Assembly (NCBI GenBank): GCA_002306375.1 | Contig: DBRU01000070.1 | Span: 1-8,947, forward strand | Source of the DNA: Faecalibacterium sp. UBA1360 | GTDB lineage: Bacteria; Bacillota; Clostridia; Oscillospirales; Ruminococcaceae | Direction: 5' to 3' | DNA: 8,947 bases | Notes under the pieces: model-generated | The model's input: only the letters and a program-made list of their open reading frames with translations | Told to the model about the DNA's origin: nothing | The model's database searches: none | Made by a program: the position numbers and the translations under genes | In this document: positions 1-5,731 of the stretch, piece by piece | Position numbering within the stretch: position 1 is the first letter of the stretch | Layout: each line of letters starts with the position of its first letter

Positions 1-77
1 TGGTGCGCCGGAAGGGACTCGAACCCCCGACCTTCTGATTCGTAGTCAGACACTCTATCCAGCTGAGCTACCGGCGC
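1..77 (-). tRNA. tRNA-Arg, anticodon ACG
   Basis: Read on the minus strand this folds as a complete cloverleaf. The acceptor stem GCGCCGG (71-77) pairs with CCGGCGC (5-11), the D-loop contains AGCTCAGCTGGATAGAG, the anticodon arm is TCTGA-CTACGAA-TCAGA, and the T-arm contains GGTTCGAGTCC. The central loop triplet ACG decodes arginine CGN codons, with A34 normally edited to inosine. The terminal CCA is encoded (1-3). The 3' end coincides with the window edge, so anything downstream of the tRNA is not visible. Confidence 0.97.
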
Positions 78-90
78 GAGTGCGATATAT

Positions 91-119
91 ATAATAGCAC
101 CGGGGGCAAGCTATGTCAA
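91..119 (-). promoter_or_regulatory. Sigma-A promoter of tRNA-Arg
   Basis: On the minus strand a perfect -35 TTGACA (114-119) is followed by a 17-nt spacer and a -10 TATTAT (91-96), which runs into an AT-rich TATATAT stretch. The predicted start is near position 84, a few bases before the mature tRNA 5' end at 77. Near-consensus hexamers and the short leader are typical of stable-RNA promoters. Confidence 0.85.
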
Positions 120-133
120 GTCTTTTTGAAAAA

Positions 134-160
134 AAACCGAAAACTTGAAACCGAAAACTT
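134..160 (-). repeat. Tandem 13-bp direct repeat between the regulator gene and the tRNA promoter
   Basis: AAACCGAAAACTT occurs at 134-146 and again at 148-160, one base apart. On the minus strand, downstream of the BTAD regulator stop, it reads as two AAGTTTTCGGTTT units followed by a run of T. No good GC-rich hairpin precedes the T-run, so it is not called as a terminator. Its role is unknown; replication slippage is a simple explanation. Confidence 0.6.
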
Positions 161-186
161 TTTTAGAGGCAACGCCCGGGCGACGC

Positions 187-1428
187 TCAGCGGTCTTTTT
201 TGACCGTTCGTTCCCGGGAGGGCAGCACCTGCTGCGCGGGACCGTTTGGCGGTTCCGGCACATATTCGGGGGTGTGCAGGCGGTAGATCAGCTGGTAGCC
301 GTCGTGCCCGGGGTCGCGGTAAAAGGCCGAGCGCACACGCTCCATGGGGCTGTTGCCGTCGGCGGCCAGGCCCCCCAGCAGCAGCACGTACCCTGTATCG
401 CCATAGCGGGCCACCACGTCGCTGGTGCGCAGCGTGGTGCACAAGATCTGCCCCAGCACCTGCATGACCGCGGCCGTGCGCGCCGCGCCCGGCCGGGACA
501 GGGGCGGGACAAGCCGCACCGCCGCCAAAAACAGCGAGAAGTCGTACCGGGCGCGCAGGCGCAGCTCGGCATGGCAGATGGCGGAAAATTCCTCATAGGT
601 GCACAGCAGCGCCCCCGAAGGCCGGGGCGCGCGCAGCCCATCCACCAGACCGGCCAGGTCCTGCTGGAGCATCTGTTCGCTGCTGCGCATGCGATTGTAG
701 CTGGCGTTGAGCGTCCGGGCGCGGCTGTCGCCGTGCAGGCAGCCCAGATTGATGGCTTCGCGGATGAGCTGGGCGGACTGCTCGCTGCGGCCCAGCTGGT
801 CCAGGGCCAGGATCTGCTCCATATACAGGCGCTGGTCGCCGGCTTCCACTTGCAGGCCCCGGGCGCACAGCTCCACCACCCGGTCCAGCTCGCCCCGCTC
901 CTTATGCAGGCGGATGAGCCCCAGCAGGGCGTCCTTGTACAGGTTTTGCAGCTGGATGCGGTGGCGTTCGGCCCAGGGTTCGCCGGTGGTGTCCGGCAGC
1001 AAACTGCCGCCGTACACGTCCACGATGCGCCGATACAAGGCGGCCTTGGCGTCGGGGTCGGTCTGGGCCGCAGCCTCGTCGGCCAGACGGCGCAGGATGA
1101 CCACATCCACCTGGGCGTCCAGTTCGGTGTTCCAGACATAGGCGCCGCGGGTGGTCAGGATGCAGTTTTTCAGGACCGGGTCCTCTTTTTCCGCCATCGT
1201 GCGGAAACGGTGCATCACCGCCCGCAAAGACATGTCGGCGTCGCCCGCGTTGCCCCACAACGTAGCCGTGAGCTCGGCATGGGTGGCGGGGCGGCCGTAT
1301 TGCAGCAGCAGATACTGCACCAGCAGCTGCACCTTGCGCGACTGCGCCAGGGCTTGCAGCACCGGCCTGCCGTTGAGTTCGATTTCAAATTTGCCCAGCA
1401 TCGAAATGCGGATCATTGGCTGTGACAT
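187..1428 (-). CDS. SARP/BTAD-family transcriptional regulator with degenerate GGDEF-like C-terminus
   Basis: The product is a 413-residue cytoplasmic protein. Residues about 6-100 resemble the OmpR-like winged-helix DNA-binding domain of SARP regulators, opening with the typical phrase IRISMLGKFEIELNGRPV. Residues about 104-245 are a helical bacterial transcriptional activator (BTAD, TPR-like) domain, with the characteristic YGGSLLPD and EPWAERHRIQLQNLY stretches. Residues about 272-370 resemble a GGDEF fold: a TYEEFSAICHAELRLRARYD helix followed by a strand, then DVVARYGDTGYVLLL at 337-351, where active enzymes carry a GGDEF signature. Here it reads GDTGY, so cyclase activity is unlikely and a sensory or structural role is inferred. 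The ATG is supported by AAGGAG five bases upstream (1434-1439). The gene is monocistronic, with its own promoter. Neither the target genes nor the ligand can be read from the sequence. Confidence is high for the N-terminal two-thirds and moderate for the GGDEF relationship. Confidence 0.85.
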   Translation of the reverse strand: MSQPMIRISMLGKFEIELNGRPVLQALAQSRKVQLLVQYLLLQYGRPATHAELTATLWGNAGDADMSLRAVMHRFRTMAEKEDPVLKNCILTTRGAYVWNTELDAQVDVVILRRLADEAAAQTDPDAKAALYRRIVDVYGGSLLPDTTGEPWAERHRIQLQNLYKDALLGLIRLHKERGELDRVVELCARGLQVEAGDQRLYMEQILALDQLGRSEQSAQLIREAINLGCLHGDSRARTLNASYNRMRSSEQMLQQDLAGLVDGLRAPRPSGALLCTYEEFSAICHAELRLRARYDFSLFLAAVRLVPPLSRPGAARTAAVMQVLGQILCTTLRTSDVVARYGDTGYVLLLGGLAADGNSPMERVRSAFYRDPGHDGYQLIYRLHTPEYVPEPPNGPAQQVLPSRERTVKKDR

Positions 1429-1489
1429 ACAGGCTCCTTGTCAGAAAAGCTGGCCGAAACACGCGAAAACAACGGCGTCCGGCAATTTC

Positions 1490-1518
1490 AGTATAAAGAG
1501 TCGCGCGCGATTTTGCAA
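1490..1518 (-). promoter_or_regulatory. Sigma-A promoter of the BTAD regulator gene
   Basis: On the minus strand a -35 TTGCAA (1513-1518), a 17-nt spacer and a -10 TATACT (1490-1495) precede the regulator start by about 60 bases. The spacer contains a perfect 10-bp palindrome, TCGCGCGCGA (1501-1510), a possible operator. The rest of the interval 1519-1616, between this promoter and the PASTA gene stop, holds A/T tracts but no convincing terminator or gene. Confidence 0.75.
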
Positions 1519-1616
1519 GAAGGATGCGGAAAAAAATACCGTTTTTCGCACAATCGGCTCCTCTGATATCACAAAAAGCATGTTTTTTTTGCGCTGCGCG
1601 CCCCAAAGCGGCCCCG

Positions 1617-2339
1617 TCAGCCCAGGTAGACGTACACAGGGGTAAAGGCCCGCACCAGCGTGGCGAAGGCCGGGTCCTGGCTGCGCACCGTCCCCTGCCC
1701 GCCCGACGGCCGCACAATGGCCGTCAGGTCCCGTTGGCGCAGGGCGGCGCGGGCTTCGGCCGCCGTCATGCCGGTCAGGTCGGGCACCTGGCGGTAGGGA
1801 TCCGGCACCGGGCGGGACACCGTGACCTTGACGGCCTGGCCGGCCAGCAGCTGTTCGCCGGCGGCGGGCTCGGTGCGCACCACAATGTAGGGCTGGATCG
1901 TGTTGTCGGCCAGAAACTGCACGCTCACCGCCAGGCCCTGTTCCCGCAAAGCGGCCAGGGCTTCGTCCCGGGGCTGCCCCTTGAGGTCGGGCAGGGTGAT
2001 CCACTGGGGGCCCAGGCTGACGCGCACGGTCAGCGCCTGGCCCTGTTTGACCGTGCGGCCCGCGGCGGGCTGCTGGGCGCAGACCCGGCCGGCCGGCACG
2101 GCGGGGTCGTAGACTTCTTCCCACACCAGATCCAGACCCGCATCGGCCAGGGCTGTCTCGGCCTGTTCACGGGTCAGCCCCGCCAGGTCGGGCAGGACCA
2201 CGTCCGCCCGCCGGGAATACAGCGGGTTGGTGCTTTGCCCCAAAATGACCCACACGGCCACGGCGGCGCCCAGCACCGACAACGCGGCCAGCAGGGCCAG
2301 AACTTCGAGCACACCGATGCGGCGCGAACCGGCAGGCAT
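1617..2339 (-). CDS. Membrane-anchored three-PASTA-domain protein without a kinase
   Basis: The product is 240 residues. A hydrophobic segment at about 10-34 (VLEVLALLAALSVLGAAVAV) is a single transmembrane anchor with the remainder predicted outside. Three PASTA repeats follow: about 46-110 (VLPDLAGLTREQAETALADAG opening, ending LTVRVSLG), about 112-176 (ITLPDLKGQPRDEALAAL opening, ending VKVTVSRP) and about 184-240 (VPDLTGMTAAEARAAL opening, ending VYVYLG). PASTA domains in PknB-type kinases and penicillin-binding proteins bind muropeptide or cell-wall material; here no kinase or transpeptidase domain is attached. The gene starts 24 bases after the MFS transporter stop and is probably cotranscribed with it. 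The chosen ATG (2337-2339) lies six bases after GGGGAG; an in-frame ATG at 2345 would add two residues but abuts that motif. Its function is unknown; a wall-sensing or scaffolding role is inference. Confidence 0.85.
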   Translation of the reverse strand: MPAGSRRIGVLEVLALLAALSVLGAAVAVWVILGQSTNPLYSRRADVVLPDLAGLTREQAETALADAGLDLVWEEVYDPAVPAGRVCAQQPAAGRTVKQGQALTVRVSLGPQWITLPDLKGQPRDEALAALREQGLAVSVQFLADNTIQPYIVVRTEPAAGEQLLAGQAVKVTVSRPVPDPYRQVPDLTGMTAAEARAALRQRDLTAIVRPSGGQGTVRSQDPAFATLVRAFTPVYVYLG

Positions 2340-2363
2340 GGTCATCTCCCCTTTCCTGTTGTG

Positions 2364-3578
2364 TCAGCGGCGGCAGCCGGTGCCCAGGGCCACGGCCAGC
2401 GCCCCGGCCAGCTGCACCGCACCCAGGCACACGAGCCCGGCCCCGGCGGTGCCCGCCAGGTCCCCCACCCAGCCGGTCAGGGGCGAGGCGGGGATCATGA
2501 GCAGGCTGTAGGCCATGCTCTCGACGCTGATCAGGGTGGCGCGCTGATCGCTGGGGAACCAGTCGTTGAGTCGTTTCTGGGCGTGCAGCGCCCACACGCT
2601 GCCGGCGGCCCCAAAGCCGGCCCCGGCGGCCAGGGCCGCCCACAGCGGCCCCATGCCCATGACGAGGGTACACGCCCCGCACAGCGCCGTGCACACGGCG
2701 TACAGCCCGCGCAGGCGGCGGGGACGCAGCCGCGCGCCCAGCAAGGTGCCCAGCGGGCGTCCGGCCTCGCACACAAGCAGCACAAGACCCAGCCAGGCCG
2801 TGGGCAGCCCTGCTTCGGTCAGGCGCTGCTGCATGTACATGAGGGTGAGAAAGCAAGGCAGGTCAATAAAGGCCCAGGCGGCGATGCAGCGCACCACCCG
2901 GGGGTTGCCCCGCAAAAAGGCAACGGTGGCCGCCACGTGGTCCCGCAGCCGCCGGGGCAGCGTGGCGATCAGGCGGCCCAGCCTCTGGGCGCGGCGGGCG
3001 GCCTGGGCCGCGGTGGCGGCGGGTTCCCGCAGGGTCAGCGCCGCGGCGGTGCGCAGCAGGCCGATGAGGGCATCGGCCAGGTAGAACCCGGTAAAGCCGA
3101 GCACCCCGGTGAGCGCCCCGGCCAGCTTGCCCAACGCGGCGCCGGCGGTCTCGAGCTGGGCGGTCACCGTCTGCACATGAAAAAAACGGTCGGTGCGGCC
3201 GGCTTCCTTGAGGCTGTCGTAGACAAGAGCCTCCTGGGTGCCGGAGACAAGGTTGTAGGCCAATGCCGACAGACCCATGGACACACAGACCCACAGAAAG
3301 TTCTGTTCAAAGGCCATGCACAGGCCCGACAGGGCCGCCGCCACGCCGGACAAGGCCAGCACCCGCCGCCGGCCCAGCAGGTCGGCGACCATGCCGCTGG
3401 GCACTTCGGCCAGAAGACTGACCACATGGAAAACCCCTTCGGCGGCGCCGATCTGCCACAGGCTGTACCCACAGGCGGCCAGCAAAGCCACCCAGACGGC
3501 GCCCGTGATGTTGAGGGTCAGAACAAAGGAATAGATATAGGAGCGCCGCAGCTGGCGGCGCAGAGCATGTGGAATCAT
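2364..3578 (-). CDS. MFS-family transporter (probable drug/efflux pump)
   Basis: The product is a 404-residue integral membrane protein with about twelve hydrophobic segments in two halves, split by a basic, Ala/Arg-rich central cytoplasmic loop at about 182-215. The loop between segments 2 and 3 carries the MFS motif A, GMVADLLGRRR (about 62-72). The segment LNDWFPSDQRATLISVESM (about 337-355) is typical of bacterial efflux-type MFS proteins. The substrate cannot be read from the sequence; a drug or metabolite exporter is inferred from family and from the attenuator-like leader. Two starts are possible: ATG at 3576-3578, with AAAGG about 11 bases upstream, or an in-frame GTG at 3588-3590 that directly abuts AAAGG; the ATG is preferred. 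It is the first gene of a probable two-gene unit with the PASTA protein. Confidence 0.88.
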   Translation of the reverse strand: MIPHALRRQLRRSYIYSFVLTLNITGAVWVALLAACGYSLWQIGAAEGVFHVVSLLAEVPSGMVADLLGRRRVLALSGVAAALSGLCMAFEQNFLWVCVSMGLSALAYNLVSGTQEALVYDSLKEAGRTDRFFHVQTVTAQLETAGAALGKLAGALTGVLGFTGFYLADALIGLLRTAAALTLREPAATAAQAARRAQRLGRLIATLPRRLRDHVAATVAFLRGNPRVVRCIAAWAFIDLPCFLTLMYMQQRLTEAGLPTAWLGLVLLVCEAGRPLGTLLGARLRPRRLRGLYAVCTALCGACTLVMGMGPLWAALAAGAGFGAAGSVWALHAQKRLNDWFPSDQRATLISVESMAYSLLMIPASPLTGWVGDLAGTAGAGLVCLGAVQLAGALAVALGTGCRR

Positions 3579-3583
3579 GGTTC

Positions 3584-3624
3584 GGAACACCTTTCATTTT
3601 CAAACGCAATCGGTCAGGTGTTCC
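3584..3624 (-). promoter_or_regulatory. Hairpin over the MFS transporter ribosome binding site
   Basis: An 8-bp perfect inverted repeat, GGAACACC (minus strand, from 3624 to 3617) and GGTGTTCC (from 3591 to 3584), is separated by 25 bases. The downstream arm overlaps the AAAGG Shine-Dalgarno-like sequence just before the transporter start. If the stem forms in mRNA it would partly hide the ribosome binding site. A protein-binding DNA dyad is an alternative. Confidence 0.5.
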
Positions 3625-3646
3625 CTTTTATGCCGCGGCAGGCAAC

Positions 3647-3678
3647 AAAAACGCGCCCCGGCCAAACGCCGGAGCGCG
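3647..3678 (-). terminator. Intrinsic terminator in the MFS transporter leader
   Basis: On the minus strand GCGCTCCGGC (3677 to 3668) pairs with GCCGGGGCGC (3662 to 3653), ten pairs with one G·U, closed by one more C-G pair. The loop is GTTTG and a TTTTT run follows at 3651 to 3647. It sits between the leader ORF and the transporter start, so it would end transcription before the pump gene unless an alternative fold prevents it. Genes further upstream on this strand (the pyrophosphatase) could also be terminated here. Confidence 0.85.
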
Positions 3679-3758
3679 GAAAAGTTCCGTCACAGCGTCT
3701 GCCGAGAGGCGCGGCAGGCCGCGCCCCGACGAAAAAAGGGTACACTTCGAGACGGAAC
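3667..3758 (-). promoter_or_regulatory. Candidate antiterminator / anti-antiterminator helices
   Basis: Three competing pairings are visible in the minus-strand RNA. Helix P1 joins GTTCCGTC (3758-3751), four bases after the leader stop codon, with GACGGAAC (3691-3684). Inside it lies a GC hairpin with stem GGCGCGG/CCGCGCC and loop CCTG (3725-3708, extendable by two pairs). Alternatively GTCGGGGCGCGG (3730-3719) can pair along 12 positions, with two G·U, with CCGCGCTCCGGC (3678-3667), the 5' arm of the terminator. The last pairing destroys the terminator and cannot coexist with P1 or the GC hairpin except as a pseudoknot. This is the layout of a transcription attenuator. It is deduced by eye and not energy-evaluated. 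Confidence 0.6.
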
Positions 3759-3761
3759 CGC

Positions 3762-3809
3762 TTATTTGTTACCTTTTGTCTGGTACAAATTCGACAGCGC
3801 CCATCCCAT
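3762..3809 (-). CDS. 15-residue leader peptide ORF upstream of the MFS transporter
   Basis: The ORF reads MGWALSNLYQTKGNK followed by TAA. An AAAGGAG Shine-Dalgarno (3817-3823) lies seven bases before the ATG, among the best ribosome binding sites in the window. It starts about 40 bases after the predicted transcription start and ends just before the helix P1 arm of the attenuator, where a paused ribosome would cover that arm. The Shine-Dalgarno region (3812-3825) is itself complementary to 3731-3745 over 14 positions with one mismatch and three G·U pairs. I do not recognise the peptide. By position it is likely a regulatory upstream ORF, not a functional protein. A second ATG at 3804 opens an 11-codon ORF in another frame without its own ribosome binding site. 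Confidence 0.6.
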   Translation of the reverse strand: MGWALSNLYQTKGNK

Positions 3810-3852
3810 GGGTGTACTCCTTTCCGCCAAACGGCAAACTGAAACTATAGAC

Positions 3853-3882
3853 AGTATACCACGGCCCCGCGGGACCGTGCAA
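3853..3882 (-). promoter_or_regulatory. Promoter of the leader-MFS-PASTA unit
   Basis: On the minus strand the -10 TATACT (3853-3858) is preceded by TGG, forming an extended -10. A weak -35 TTGCAC (3877-3882) lies 18 bases upstream. The predicted start is near 3846. The weak -35 and slightly long, palindrome-filled spacer suggest a regulated promoter. Confidence 0.6.
3860..3879. promoter_or_regulatory. 20-bp near-perfect palindrome filling the promoter spacer
   Basis: CACGGCCCCGCGGGACCGTG has ten-base arms with a single mismatched pair. It lies between, and partly over, the -35 and -10 of the MFS-unit promoter, a classic operator position. In minus-strand RNA the mismatch becomes a G·U pair, so it could alternatively be the 3' hairpin of the pyrophosphatase transcript, whose stop is 17 bases upstream; no proper T-run follows, which argues against a strong terminator. 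Confidence 0.5.
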
Positions 3883-3895
3883 GAGGCAAACCGGC

Positions 3896-5557
3896 TCAGA
3901 AATGTTCCTGCTGGGCCTGCAGGGCGGCCATCAGCGGCGGGATCAGCTGCTTTTTGCGGCTGACCACCCCGGGCAGCACGGCCTTGCCGTTTTCGGGTTC
4001 CACACCGAAGGCGGCCCGCACGATCTTCTCGGCCCCGTGGCCGCAGAACATCAGGTCGGTGGACTGGTCCTGCATGTCGGTGAACATATAGAAGATGATG
4101 GGCAGGCCCTCGCGGCCGATGGCGTCGGGCAGGTAGGGTCCCACCAGAGCCTCGGCGGCGGCGCGGGAGCGGGCCGTCATATAGCTGGACTGGCCCACGC
4201 CGAACTTGACGTCGCCCCGGCTGAACACCTTGAAGTCGGAGAGGAACACATCCTCGGCGGTGCGGCCGGTCAGGTCGGCGCCGGCTTCAAACATCTGTTC
4301 GGCGTAGGTGGGGATGTCCACCCCGGCGATGGCGGCCAGGGTCTCGGCCGCCGCCTTATCCAGCGGGGTGGAGGTGGGCGAACGGAACATGAGGGTGTCG
4401 GACAAAATGGCGGACAGCAGCAGCCCGGCCATCTTCTGGGGGGGCTGGACACCGTGCTCGTTGTACATGCGCCAGACGATGGTGGCCGTGCAGCCCACGG
4501 GCTCGTTGCGGAAGTAGACGGGGCCGCCGGTCTCCAGGCTGCCGATGCGGTGGTGGTCGATGATCTCCAGGATCTCGGCCTGTTCCAGGCCGTCCACGGC
4601 CTGGGTGCGCTCGTTGTGGTCCACCAGGATCACCTGCTTGCGGTGCAGGTTGAGCAGGTTGCGGCGGCTGACCACGCCGCAGTAGCAGCCTTTTTCGTCC
4701 AGGATGGGGAAATAGCGGTGGCGGACGCTGGCCATGACCCGGCGGGCGTCCTCGATGGGGGTGTTGACGCTGAACTTGAGCAGGCCGTCCCGCCGCATGA
4801 AGTGGCGCACTGGCGCGGCCGTGGAGATGAGCCGGGCCGCCGCGTAGGAGTCGTAGGGCGTGGTGATGACGGTACAGCCCTTCTCTTTGGCGCGGGCCAG
4901 GATCGTGCGGGGCACTGCCGCGCCGCAGCACACCACGATGCACCCGGCGCCGCAGTCGATGGCGCACATCTGGGTCTCGTACCGGTTGGTGACCAGCACG
5001 ATGTCGCCGGGGCCCACGGCATCCTCCATGACTTCGGGGCTGGAACCGATGAAGATACGCCCCGTGGTGATGCGCCCGTCGGCGTCGCCGCAGAGCATCT
5101 CCCCTTCCAGGGTCTCCAGCACGTTTTTGTAGCTGGTGTTGGCCGAGGCCAGCACCCCCGTGTCAAACAGGTCCATGTTGGCGTTGGCGATGTCCTTGAC
5201 CGTGATCAGGCCCAGCAGCTCGCCGGCGTCATCCACGGCGCACAGGGTGTCGATCTCGGCGTCGCGCATGCGGGTCCAGGCCGCGCGCACGCTCATCTCC
5301 TGGTCGATGCCCTGCTGCCGGCGGATGTCGATGTCCTTGATCTGGGGGCTGATGTCGGTGCACAGACGGGGGGTCTTGACCCCGAAATACTTGAGCACGA
5401 AGGCGGTCTCCCGGTTGGGGACGCCGGCGCGGCGGGCCTCGTAGGTGGCGCCGCCCAGCTGGTTTTTGAGCCAGGCGTAGGCAATGGCGGAACAAATGGA
5501 GTCGGTGTCCGGGTTCTGGTGGCCGATGATGTTGACCTTGCGGCGTGTATTCGACAT
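3896..5557 (-). CDS. ppaC: Manganese-dependent inorganic pyrophosphatase with CBS and DRTGG domains
   Basis: The product is 553 residues, a family II pyrophosphatase that hydrolyses pyrophosphate to two phosphates in the cytoplasm and so pulls biosynthetic reactions forward. The DHH catalytic domain begins at about 7 with IIGHQNPDTDS (metal ligands H13, D17, D19), is interrupted by a regulatory insert, and resumes with VDHNE (312-316), EIIDHHRIG (331-339) and LSAILSDT (381-388). The DHHA2 domain ends with the substrate-binding SRKKQ (533-537). The insert holds a CBS domain (about 78-130), a DRTGG-like domain (about 140-245) and a second CBS domain (about 248-303), the architecture of the adenine-nucleotide-regulated Clostridium perfringens CBS-PPase. 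AMP/ADP inhibition and diadenosine polyphosphate activation are known for that family and inferred here. The frame runs open further upstream, but the ATG at 5557 is preferred: homology begins there and AAAGGG lies eight bases before it. It is divergent from typA. Confidence 0.95.
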   Translation of the reverse strand: MSNTRRKVNIIGHQNPDTDSICSAIAYAWLKNQLGGATYEARRAGVPNRETAFVLKYFGVKTPRLCTDISPQIKDIDIRRQQGIDQEMSVRAAWTRMRDAEIDTLCAVDDAGELLGLITVKDIANANMDLFDTGVLASANTSYKNVLETLEGEMLCGDADGRITTGRIFIGSSPEVMEDAVGPGDIVLVTNRYETQMCAIDCGAGCIVVCCGAAVPRTILARAKEKGCTVITTPYDSYAAARLISTAAPVRHFMRRDGLLKFSVNTPIEDARRVMASVRHRYFPILDEKGCYCGVVSRRNLLNLHRKQVILVDHNERTQAVDGLEQAEILEIIDHHRIGSLETGGPVYFRNEPVGCTATIVWRMYNEHGVQPPQKMAGLLLSAILSDTLMFRSPTSTPLDKAAAETLAAIAGVDIPTYAEQMFEAGADLTGRTAEDVFLSDFKVFSRGDVKFGVGQSSYMTARSRAAAEALVGPYLPDAIGREGLPIIFYMFTDMQDQSTDLMFCGHGAEKIVRAAFGVEPENGKAVLPGVVSRKKQLIPPLMAALQAQQEHF

Positions 5558-5628
5558 AGGTCCGTCCCTTTCTTTATATGCTTCCGGCCGGCGGTCGGCG
5601 GCGGCGGCCCCTTTGGCCCGCCCGCGCG

Positions 5629-5642
5629 CCCCGGCGCCGGGG
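5629..5642. repeat. 14-bp perfect palindrome in the pyrophosphatase 5' leader
   Basis: CCCCGGCGCCGGGG falls just after the predicted transcription start of the pyrophosphatase gene. The following bases, down to about 5585, are also very GC-rich and contain further self-complementary GGCC/GGCGG stretches around 5602-5625, so the roughly 90-base leader should be strongly structured. No T-run follows, so it is not a terminator. Confidence 0.55.
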
Positions 5643-5654
5643 ATATACGCCTTG

Positions 5655-5660
5655 ATTATA
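5655..5660 (-). promoter_or_regulatory. Extended -10 promoter of the pyrophosphatase gene
   Basis: On the minus strand a perfect TATAAT is preceded by TGG, forming an extended -10. No good -35 is present at the usual distance, which extended -10 promoters tolerate. The predicted start is near 5648, leaving a leader of about 90 bases before the ATG. Confidence 0.65.
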
Positions 5661-5665
5661 CCACG

Positions 5666-5681
5666 GCAAAAAGTTTTTTGC
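5666..5681. repeat. Inverted repeat between the divergent promoters
   Basis: GCAAAAA (5666-5672) and TTTTTGC (5675-5681) are perfect inverted arms separated by two bases. They lie in the expected -35 region of the pyrophosphatase promoter and immediately upstream of the typA -35, so a DNA-binding protein here could affect both genes. This is a candidate site only. Confidence 0.4.
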
Positions 5682-5686
5682 GATTC

Positions 5687-5715
5687 TTGACAACAACCGC
5701 GTTCTGACGTAGAAT
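5687..5715 (+). promoter_or_regulatory. Sigma-A promoter of typA
   Basis: A perfect -35 TTGACA (5687-5692), a 17-base spacer and a -10 TAGAAT (5710-5715, five of six consensus) predict a start near 5722. The resulting leader before the typA ATG is about 80 bases. Confidence 0.8.
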
Positions 5716-5731
5716 TAGTGTGTATGTGTTT

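Noticed and set aside
174..185. GC palindrome after the BTAD regulator stop as a terminator
   Set aside because: The CGCCCGGGCG dyad leaves only a very short stem once a loop is allowed, and is followed by A-rich, not T-rich, minus-strand sequence.
145..1425. 426-codon open frame on the plus strand opposite the BTAD regulator
   Set aside because: It is a shadow frame with no domain. The minus strand carries a clear winged-helix/BTAD protein with a ribosome binding site and promoter.
3631..3640. TGCCGCGGCA palindrome in the transporter leader
   Set aside because: It is a ten-base dyad in GC-rich DNA with no loop or T-run. It may be chance, and nothing ties it to the attenuator helices.
1524..3842. 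772-codon open frame on the plus strand
   Set aside because: It is the antisense shadow of the PASTA and MFS genes in GC-rich DNA. The translation is low-complexity G/Q/H/R-rich with no domain, and lacks a promoter and ribosome binding site.
3902..5707. 601-codon open frame on the plus strand
   Set aside because: It mirrors the pyrophosphatase gene. The translation is G/H/V/A-rich without recognisable motifs, while the opposite strand has intact catalytic motifs.
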